From Nitrospinota bacterium (lineage in GTDB: Bacteria; JADFOP01; DATKYB01): a stretch of 6,761 nucleotides of DNA. Where the stretch lies: positions 1-6,761 of the forward strand of contig DATKYB010000001.1 in the NCBI GenBank assembly GCA_035528715.1, written 5' to 3'. The translations under genes were made by a program, and so were the position numbers. Positions within the stretch are counted from its first letter, which is position 1, and every line of letters begins with the position of its first letter. The notes beneath the pieces were generated by a model. That model saw only the letters and a list, made by a program, of their open reading frames with translations. It did no database searches and was not told where the DNA came from. This document shows positions 1 to 5,508 of the stretch, piece after piece.

Positions 1-201
1 TATGGAGAGAATATGAGCAGCACTGTTGAGGATTAAATCAACCCTTCCATATGCCAGAGAAGCTGTAATAAGACCTATGATCTCCTGGTCTTTTTGGGAA
101 TGAAACTTATGGACAAATTCTAATGGATCGGAGGATAGATATTTTATATCAAATTTATGATAAAGACCGTCCAGATATCTCTTGAGTAAAAGCAGGTCCA
201 T
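1..201 (-). CDS. TIGR02757/DUF2400 family protein, N-terminal 67 codons only (cut by the left edge)
   Basis: The reverse strand opens with ATG at 201-199 and stays open for 67 codons to the window edge, so only the start of the gene is present. The reading begins MDLLLLKRYLDGLYHKFD, continues through SSDPLEFVHKF, then DQEIIGLITASLAYGRVDLI. The order of a short helix, a DPxxFxHxF element, a D-x-E-I-x-G segment and an A-[ST]-x-A-[YW]-G-R/Q patch matches my memory of the N-terminus of the TIGR02757 (DUF2400) family, whose function is uncharacterised. The gene sits 5 bp after the dtd stop and so is probably co-transcribed and coupled with it. ATG has no well-placed Shine-Dalgarno. An in-frame TTG three codons upstream (210-208), overlapping the dtd stop as TTGA, has AAAGG 4 bases before it and could be the true start. 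Family call by motif recall only; no homology search was run. Confidence 0.72.
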   Translation of the reverse strand, partial: MDLLLLKRYLDGLYHKFDIKYLSSDPLEFVHKFHSQKDQEIIGLITASLAYGRVDLILNSAAHILSI

Positions 202-206
202 AGGAT

Positions 207-656
207 TCAAGAAACCTTTCGGCTGTCCAAGATGAGAGTTACTGGTCCTTCATTAATTAAATTCACATCCATCATTGCCTGAAATTTTCCTGCAACCGTC
301 TTTATGCCAGCTTTTTCCCCTTGATTAATAAAATAGTCATATAATTTTTTCGCTAATGAGGGCTCAGCAGCCATTATGAAAGAAGGCCTTCTTCCTTTTC
401 GACAATCACCATAAAGAGTAAATTGGGAAATGACCATCATCTCTCCATTGACATCTTTTAGGGAGAGATTCATCTTGCCTTGAGCATCTTCGAAGATCCT
501 GAGATTTATTATCTTAGAGAGGAGATAATCAGCATCCTCTTCTTTATCATCCTGCCCAATTCCTAAGAGAACGACTACCCCTTTTCCCATCCTGCCCAAA
601 AGGGTTCCCTTTACAGAAACCCCTGCCTCTTTTACTCTCTGGACAACAGCACGCAT
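207..656 (-). CDS. dtd: D-aminoacyl-tRNA deacylase (DTD), complete
   Basis: This cytoplasmic homodimeric enzyme hydrolyses D-amino acids (and glycine mischarged on tRNA-Ala) from tRNA, a proofreading step that protects translation. The 149 aa length is typical of the DTD1 family. The N-terminus MRAVVQRVKEAGVSV is the usual opening strand. The SQFTL motif lies at residues 77-81, with the family's active-site Thr at T80. The NEGPVT element at 135-140 carries the Gly-cisPro pair (G137-P138) that gives chiral selectivity across the dimer. A RRPSF segment (89-93) also fits the family. The start is ATG at 656, and MRAVVQR aligns with known starts. No clear Shine-Dalgarno precedes it, so translation may depend on coupling with rho, whose stop is 16 bp upstream. 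The gene lies between rho and a DUF2400 gene on the same strand. Nothing is truncated or missing. Confidence 0.96.
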   Translation of the reverse strand: MRAVVQRVKEAGVSVKGTLLGRMGKGVVVLLGIGQDDKEEDADYLLSKIINLRIFEDAQGKMNLSLKDVNGEMMVISQFTLYGDCRKGRRPSFIMAAEPSLAKKLYDYFINQGEKAGIKTVAGKFQAMMDVNLINEGPVTLILDSRKVS

Positions 657-672
657 ACTTATTAAGGAAGGT

Positions 673-2028
673 TTACTTTTTTATATTGAGGGAATCCAAG
701 AATTCCTTATTGGTCTTTGTCTTCGTCAGTTTATCCAGCAAAAATTCCATTGCTTCAACCACAGGGAAGGAACTTAAAGCCTTCCTCAACATCCAGGCCT
801 TGTTTAATTCATCAGATGGCATTAATAATTCTTCCTTGCGGGTACCCGATCTGTTGATATCAATCGCCGGGAATACCCTCTTGTCCACCAATTTTCTATC
901 AAGATTAATCTCTAAATTGCCCGTTCCTTTAAATTCTTCAAAAATAACTTCATCCATTCGACTTCCCGTATCAATTAGCGCCGTTGCAATGATAGTAAGG
1001 CTTCCACCTTCTTCTATGTTTCTTGCAGCACCAAAAAACTTCTTCGGTTTTTCTAATGCATTCGAATCCACACCACCAGATAAAACCTTTCCACTGGGCG
1101 GGACGATCGCATTGTGTGCTCTCGCCAATCTCGTAATACTATCCAAGAGGACTACGACATCTTTCTTGTATTCGACCAATCTCTTGGTTTTTTCCAAAAC
1201 AATATCTGCCACCTGAACGTGTCGATTAGGCGGCTCATCAAAGGTAGAACTGATAACCTCTCCCTTCACAGACCTCTCCATATCTGTAACTTCTTCTGGC
1301 CTCTCGTCAATGAGTAATACAAGAAGAATGACCTCTGGATGATTTTTTGTAATGGAATTGGCTATGGTCTGCAAGAGCATTGTCTTTCCTGTTCTTGGGG
1401 GTGCCACTATCAGTGCTCTCTGTCCTTTTCCTATAGGGGTCAGGAGATCCATAACTCTTGCAGAAACATTCTCTGGACCTGCTTCCAGTTTGATTCTACT
1501 ATCGGGATAGAGGGGTGTAAGGTTATCAAACAGTATCCTTTGAGGAACAAGCTCTGGGGGTTGAAAATTTACTGATTCTACCTTTATAAGAGCAAAGTAT
1601 TTCTCATCCCGTATAGGAGGTCTTATTTGACCAGAAATAGAATCCCCTGTCTTAAGATGAAATTTTCTTATTTGTGAAGGAGAGACATATATATCATCAG
1701 GCCCTGGCAAGTAATTACAATCTGTAGATCTCAAGAATCCAAAGCCTTCAGGCAGAACCTCTAAAATCCCCTCCCCAACAACGAGACCATCTTTCTCTGT
1801 ATGCGCCTTTAATATATTATAAATCAAGACATGCTTTCGCGATCCACTCGTATCAGGTATGTTCATCTCTCTACCTAATTTAACGAGTTGTCTTATATCT
1901 AATTCTTTAAGTTCCTTCAAGTTAAGAGAATTCTCGTCTTTTTTTGTTCTCTTTGCCTTCGTTGTAGTTTTTGTTTCTTTTTTTGTTTCTTCCTTTAATT
2001 TTTCTTCTGACGTCTCTTTTTGAACCAT
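673..2028 (-). CDS. rho: Transcription termination factor Rho, complete
   Basis: Rho is a hexameric RNA-dependent ATPase/helicase that ends transcription at Rho-dependent sites. In order: a Lys/Glu/Thr-rich tail (about residues 3-33); a Rho N-terminal helical domain (about 36-75, with [16 protein letters not shown]); a cold-shock-like RNA-binding domain (about 82-155, with [14 protein letters not shown] and [10 protein letters not shown]); and the RecA-type motor. Walker A is APPRTGKT at 209-216 (K215). The catalytic glutamate is in DERPEE (E242), Walker B is VVVLLDS with D296, the Q-loop is PSGKVLSGG (K314), and the arginine finger is R397 in RSGTRKEE. All sit about 31 residues later than the corresponding E. 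coli positions, because of the longer N-terminus. The 451 aa length is normal. ATG at 2028 is preceded by AAGGAT. It is first gene of a likely rho-dtd-DUF2400 operon. The AT-rich 250 bp leader region could hold autoregulatory sequence, as rho leaders often do, but that is inference. Confidence 0.98.
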   Translation of the reverse strand: MVQKETSEEKLKEETKKETKTTTKAKRTKKDENSLNLKELKELDIRQLVKLGREMNIPDTSGSRKHVLIYNILKAHTEKDGLVVGEGILEVLPEGFGFLRSTDCNYLPGPDDIYVSPSQIRKFHLKTGDSISGQIRPPIRDEKYFALIKVESVNFQPPELVPQRILFDNLTPLYPDSRIKLEAGPENVSARVMDLLTPIGKGQRALIVAPPRTGKTMLLQTIANSITKNHPEVILLVLLIDERPEEVTDMERSVKGEVISSTFDEPPNRHVQVADIVLEKTKRLVEYKKDVVVLLDSITRLARAHNAIVPPSGKVLSGGVDSNALEKPKKFFGAARNIEEGGSLTIIATALIDTGSRMDEVIFEEFKGTGNLEINLDRKLVDKRVFPAIDINRSGTRKEELLMPSDELNKAWMLRKALSSFPVVEAMEFLLDKLTKTKTNKEFLDSLNIKK

Positions 2029-2034
2029 GTCTAA

Positions 2035-2040
2035 ATCCTT
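2035..2040 (-). promoter_or_regulatory. Shine-Dalgarno of rho
   Basis: Read on the minus strand the sequence is AAGGAT, followed by six bases (TTAGAC) and the rho ATG. It is the clearest ribosome binding site on the minus strand of this window and supports the ATG at 2028 as the rho start. Confidence 0.7.
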
Positions 2041-2053
2041 AAAATATATTTTT

Positions 2054-2150
2054 AGCTTTCCAATATAATAAAATGTGAAAACACAAGTTAATGATTATAA
2101 TGGAAGTGAGAAAAAAGAAATTATTTGTAATGTTCGTTAGATGGAAAGCT
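2054..2150. repeat. Widely spaced 8 bp inverted repeat in the divergent intergenic region
   Basis: AGCTTTCC at 2054-2061 and its exact reverse complement GGAAAGCT at 2143-2150 flank 81 bases. Matching partly continues outward over several A/T positions. The arms are the most GC-containing words in this AT-rich stretch and straddle the candidate rho promoter. Possible readings are a pair of operator half-sites or the base of a long leader-RNA stem. Eight bases is short enough for chance. Confidence 0.35.
2062..2091 (-). promoter_or_regulatory. Candidate rho promoter (weak)
   Basis: On the minus strand TTAACT (2091-2086) and TATATT (2067-2062) are separated by 18 bp, which gives 4/6 matches to the sigma70 -35 box and 5/6 to the -10 box. 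A transcript would start roughly 25-30 bases before the rho ATG. Because the region is almost entirely A+T, chance matches are common. A second -10-like TATAAT farther upstream (2099-2094) has no convincing -35 partner. Confidence 0.28.
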
Positions 2151-2208
2151 TAAATTAATTTTGCTCCCAAAATTTCATTCTTTTAAATTTTAAAGTTTTT
2201 TAAAGAAC

Positions 2209-2238
2209 TTGTCAAATATATTTATCATAATTTATAAT
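2209..2238 (+). promoter_or_regulatory. Sigma70-type promoter for the radical SAM / glycosyltransferase genes
   Basis: TTGTCA at 2209-2214 (one mismatch to TTGACA) and a perfect TATAAT at 2233-2238 are separated by 18 bp. The predicted start point would be near 2245, giving a leader of about 34 bases before the ATG at 2279. Orientation and distance suit the downstream gene. It is the best promoter match I see in the window, with the caution that the background is very AT-rich. Confidence 0.55.
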
Positions 2239-2278
2239 TATTTAAATTTCTGTATTAAAAAATTACATTTTTCTATTT

Positions 2279-3637
2279 ATGAAGAAGAAAAAGAACCTTC
2301 TTTTTATAAACCCCTTTATATATGATTTTGCCTGTTATGATTCTTGGTTAAAACCTCTTGGTTTACTTTATCTGGCTAGTTTTCTTCAAAATAGGGGATA
2401 TGAAATCCACTTTATCGACTGTCTTGATATAATAAATCCAGAAATGATAAGAGATGCTTCGATTAAAGAACCGAAAAGAAGGGAGTATGGCTGTGGTCGC
2501 TTTTATAAACAAAACATAGATAAACCAAAACATCTAAAGAATATCCCAAGGAAGTATAGTCGATACGGAATTACCCTCGAGGTGTTTAAAAAGGAACTGT
2601 CTAAAATTCCTCATCCAGATGCTATTTTAGTAACTTCGATGATGACATACTGGTATCCAGGACCTTTCAAGACGATAGAGATATGTAAAAGTATCTTCAA
2701 AGGAGTTCCAATTATCCTGGGAGGAATATACGCTACTCTATGTTATGATCATGCTAAAAGAAACTCTATGGCCGATTATATTGTAAGGGGTGGGAACATA
2801 AAGGAAATAGTAAATCTCGTAGATAACTTAACAGACTATAAAGGTGTTGAAAAAGACCCAGAAAAAAAACTTCTCTCTGGATATCCTCTGTTTGATCTAT
2901 TGAGAAGAATAGATTATGTATGTCTCTTAACTTCTATTGGATGTCCATATCGCTGTGATTATTGTGCCTCCTCTTTCTTAAATCCTCATTTTTCCTTCAG
3001 AGACCCTATTGAGACTGTAGATGAGATTGAATACTGGTATAAAAAAAGAGGAGTTAGGGACTTCGCCTTCTATGATGATGCCTTGCTCTTTAATCCCGAA
3101 GAACACCTTTTAACCATGTTGAAAGAGATACTTCGAAGAAATATGGTATGTAACCTTCATGCACCCAATGGCCTTCTTATGAGGGGAGTAACATCTGATG
3201 TTGCTTCTTTAATGTATAAAGCAGGTTTCAAGACAATAAGATGGGGTTTTGAAACCTCTAATATTAAAGGACAATTACTAAACGCTAGTAAGGTCACTAA
3301 TGAAGAATTTCATGCTTCTGTTTGCTATCTGAAAGAAGCGGGTTTCCCTTCGCATGATATTGGAATCTATATCCTTGCCGGCCTCCCCTATCAGACAAAA
3401 GAAGAGGTTGAAGAAACCATTGATTTTGTTTTTAAAGCGGGCACAAGACCCATCATAACAGAATACTCCCCTATCCCTGAAACAAGACTATGGGAAGACG
3501 CTGTTAGGTTCTCAAAATTTCCTGTTGCAGAAGAGCCTCTGTTTCATAATAACTCTATCGTGCCATGTCAGTGGGAGGGATTAACGTATAATGATTTAGA
3601 TCTTTTAAAGCTAAAGATAAAAAACCTTCCTTGTTAA
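2279..3637 (+). CDS. B12-binding-type radical SAM protein of unknown substrate
   Basis: Residues 1-190 look like the Rossmann-like cobalamin-binding domain that precedes many radical SAM cores: LLFINPF at 7-13, KPLGLLYLASFLQNRGYEIHFID at 25-47 and a VPIILGGIYAT strand-loop at 143-153. The core follows: C222-x3-C226-x2-C229 for the [4Fe-4S] cluster that cleaves S-adenosylmethionine, FYDDALLFN at 264-272, RWGFETSN at 321-328 and ILAGLPYQTKEE at 365-376. No classical DxHxxG cobalamin-ligand motif is present, common in this superfamily. A YGCGRFYK element (70-77) and PRKYSRYG (90-97) lie between the halves, and the protein ends in Cys452. The 452 aa length is normal. The reaction could be methylation or another radical chemistry; the substrate cannot be read from sequence. 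There is no Shine-Dalgarno, but no other nearby ATG is available and the N-terminal strand begins at once. A glycosyltransferase follows on the same strand. Confidence 0.88.
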   Translation: MKKKKNLLFINPFIYDFACYDSWLKPLGLLYLASFLQNRGYEIHFIDCLDIINPEMIRDASIKEPKRREYGCGRFYKQNIDKPKHLKNIPRKYSRYGITLEVFKKELSKIPHPDAILVTSMMTYWYPGPFKTIEICKSIFKGVPIILGGIYATLCYDHAKRNSMADYIVRGGNIKEIVNLVDNLTDYKGVEKDPEKKLLSGYPLFDLLRRIDYVCLLTSIGCPYRCDYCASSFLNPHFSFRDPIETVDEIEYWYKKRGVRDFAFYDDALLFNPEEHLLTMLKEILRRNMVCNLHAPNGLLMRGVTSDVASLMYKAGFKTIRWGFETSNIKGQLLNASKVTNEEFHASVCYLKEAGFPSHDIGIYILAGLPYQTKEEVEETIDFVFKAGTRPIITEYSPIPETRLWEDAVRFSKFPVAEEPLFHNNSIVPCQWEGLTYNDLDLLKLKIKNLPC

Positions 3638-3699
3638 AATTTATAGAGCCTTAAGAACAATTTTTTTATATTTTTAATTAAACTCATCATATAACGATT

Positions 3700-3705
3700 G
3701 GAGAA
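3700..3705 (+). promoter_or_regulatory. Shine-Dalgarno that sets the glycosyltransferase start at 3713
   Basis: GGAGAA lies seven bases before ATG at 3713. The longer in-frame alternative, TTG at 3698, overlaps this very site and has no purine-rich site of its own, so the shorter reading is preferred. The segment at 3638-3699 is otherwise AT-rich with no clear terminator. Confidence 0.75.
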
Positions 3706-3712
3706 CAAGTTA

Positions 3713-4747
3713 ATGAAGATTGCGATTATCAAACCCTATCGCCTGCCCTTTATAAGAGGAAATGCACTCTCTGTACATCGACTTATCTCAGGATTAAGGG
3801 ATAGAAAAGTAGGTGTAAAAGAGATCTGTATCTCTGATTACAAATATAAGAGGGATATTTATAAAGATGTTTCCTCTTTTAAACCTGATCTTATTCATGG
3901 ATTCCATGGATACAAAACAGGAAGAGTTGTTCTCTACCTAAAAAAAAGAATGGGTGTTCCGCTAATTATATCCCTTAGAGGAACGGACTTCAATCATGAC
4001 CTCTTTAACAATAAAAGAAGGCCTCTTGTATTAGAAACATTGAGTTCTGTGGATATGATTATTGTCTTTGCCCCTTTTACCAAAGAGTTAATAAGAAAAG
4101 AGAATCCAGAGCTCAGTTGTGATAAAGTTCATATCATACCTCATGCTGTCAAACTCAAAGAAAACCCATATAACATCCTGGATGAATTGAATTTCAAGAA
4201 AGAACACTTTATCTTCTTTTTGCCTGGTGGTATCCGAAAAATAAAAAATGTTGAATTTTGTATAAAACCACTGAACAGGCTGAGAAAGAGCTATCCTCAA
4301 ATTAAATTAATCTATGCAGGTTCAATCATCGAAAAAAGGATTGGTTTAAGATTCATAAAGAGGATTAGGAATTTAGACTGGGTCATTTATCTGGGTGCTG
4401 TTCCCCATGACAGGATGTATTCCCTTTACAGAGCCTCTGATGTAGTTATGAACACATCTCTATCCGAAGGAATGCCAAATTCCCTTCTTGAGGCCATGAG
4501 CCTAGGAAAGGCTGTTCTGGCCTCTAAGATTCCAGGGAATCAAGCAATCGTAAAAAATGAAGAGGATGGTCTTTTATTTGAAACAGAGAAAGAATTTATA
4601 AAAAAGGCAGAGAGGCTCATCAGGGATAAGGACTTAAGGAAAAGATTGGGCAGAGAGGCAAAAGAAAAGATAAAAAAATATCATACTCCTAGAGGAGAGC
4701 TGGATGAACATATGAAAATCTACAAAAGGCTTTTATCTTCTGGTTAA
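3713..4747 (+). CDS. GT-B fold glycosyltransferase, family 4-like
   Basis: The protein (344 aa from ATG 3713) has the two-domain layout of retaining GT-B enzymes that transfer a sugar from a nucleotide donor. The N-terminal acceptor domain starts MKIAIIKPYRLPFIRG, with GNALSVHRLISGL at 16-28, PDLIHGFHGYK at 58-68 and PLIISLRGTD at 83-92. The donor domain shows FFLPGGIRKIKN at 168-179, where R175 and K178 sit where the family binds donor phosphate, and LGAVPHDRMYSLYRASDV at 227-244. The EX7E motif is E252-x7-E260 in SLSEGMPNSLLEAMSLG. No signal peptide or membrane helix is visible, so it is cytoplasmic or peripheral. Sugar and acceptor are unknown. The GTD region distantly recalls SenB-type selenosugar synthases, but no senA or selD is adjacent, so I do not make that call. 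It lies 75 bp after the radical SAM gene and is probably co-transcribed. A TTG start at 3698 would add five residues. Confidence 0.88.
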   Translation: MKIAIIKPYRLPFIRGNALSVHRLISGLRDRKVGVKEICISDYKYKRDIYKDVSSFKPDLIHGFHGYKTGRVVLYLKKRMGVPLIISLRGTDFNHDLFNNKRRPLVLETLSSVDMIIVFAPFTKELIRKENPELSCDKVHIIPHAVKLKENPYNILDELNFKKEHFIFFLPGGIRKIKNVEFCIKPLNRLRKSYPQIKLIYAGSIIEKRIGLRFIKRIRNLDWVIYLGAVPHDRMYSLYRASDVVMNTSLSEGMPNSLLEAMSLGKAVLASKIPGNQAIVKNEEDGLLFETEKEFIKKAERLIRDKDLRKRLGREAKEKIKKYHTPRGELDEHMKIYKRLLSSG

Positions 4748-4762
4748 ATATAATTATTACCT

Positions 4763-5488
4763 TCAAGCCTCATTCTTTTTGATTCCCAGAATGACATATC
4801 TTTTGCATCTTGGAATATCCGTTTTTTCATGGATGAGAGAATCTGTACAAAGTTTTTTTAAATATTCCAGTCTTTCAACTCCTGACTGGCTCAGATCCTG
4901 AACCTTTTCATCAATTATTTCTGTTATAAATCCGCTTCTTTCCATCATCTTTATGGTCTTCTTTATATCAAGAAAGTCAAATTGCTGAAATAACAATTTG
5001 GCCCTAGGTTTAAGATAATATGACCCCTTTAATATCATTTTATCCATAAAAAATCTGCCATCAATCCCCCCGTTTCTGGCAGTTGATAAAGGGTCATCAA
5101 GAAACATTCCAGGAGAAACAGGCATCATAGGCACATTTCCAATAATCAGGTCAAAAATACTCTGCCTTAAGCCTGAAAACATATCTCCAACGAATACCAT
5201 AATCTTTTTATCAACTTTATTCAAAACAGCATTTTTTCTCGTACATATTGCACTTTGATAACTTATATCTGTTGCGATTACTCTTCTTGCCTTCTTGGCA
5301 GCAATAATCCCAAGAAAACCGCTCCCTGTTCCTAAATCTAAGACGAGATTTCCTTCATCAATGTAATAAGAGAGATGGTCTGCCAATAATATGGAACCAA
5401 AATGTGGGGGGATGACTTCAGGATCAAGAATAAATCTATTTTCTTTAAAAAGAAAGAGGTTTTCGCCTGATGTATTAATATGATTCAT
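4763..5488 (-). CDS. Class I SAM-dependent methyltransferase, PrmC/HemK-like small-MTase group
   Basis: The 241 aa protein has a Rossmann methyltransferase core. Motif I is VLDLGTGSGFLG at 49-60. The acidic residue of motif II is D74 in IATDIS, and GDMF at 101-104 provides the adenine-side acid. Motif IV is IIGNVPMMP at 115-123, where PrmC/HemK-type enzymes have NPPY; here the first Pro is Val (V119). ARNGGIDGRFFMDKM at 137-151 resembles the GxDG helix after motif IV in PrmC-like proteins, and a LKPRAKLLFQQFDF strand (159-172) follows. The N-terminus FILDPEVIPPHFGS matches the segment before the core in that group. It may modify a side-chain amide, RNA or a small molecule; the target is unknown. 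It begins 20 bp after the ahbAB stop with only a weak GGATGG-like site, so they are probably one operon. Its stop lies 15 bp from that of the convergent glycosyltransferase. Confidence 0.85.
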   Translation of the reverse strand: MNHINTSGENLFLFKENRFILDPEVIPPHFGSILLADHLSYYIDEGNLVLDLGTGSGFLGIIAAKKARRVIATDISYQSAICTRKNAVLNKVDKKIMVFVGDMFSGLRQSIFDLIIGNVPMMPVSPGMFLDDPLSTARNGGIDGRFFMDKMILKGSYYLKPRAKLLFQQFDFLDIKKTIKMMERSGFITEIIDEKVQDLSQSGVERLEYLKKLCTDSLIHEKTDIPRCKRYVILGIKKNEA

Positions 5489-5508
5489 TAGAAACCATCC
5501 AAAAGGGT

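Noticed and set aside
686-1216. 176-codon open frame on the plus strand opposite rho
   Set aside because: It lies entirely antisense to the conserved Rho motor domain, has no recognisable motif, and its length is explained by rho codon use.
1114-1575. Two further short plus-strand open frames opposite rho
   Set aside because: Antisense to Rho, low-complexity Cys/Ser-rich translations with no family resemblance; shadows.
2161-2278. A/T-homopolymer runs as tandem repeats, an origin or an attachment site
   Set aside because: No DnaA-box-like words, no iteration of a unit and no flanking duplication; simple AT-rich intergenic composition.
4088-4300. 70-codon minus-strand open frame inside the glycosyltransferase
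   Set aside because: Overlaps a well-supported GT-B domain; no motif and no ribosome site.
4727-4770. AGGCTT / AAGCCT inverted repeat spanning the convergent gene ends, as a bidirectional terminator
   Set aside because: Only six base pairs with a loop of 32 bases and no adjacent U tract placed correctly; too weak to call.
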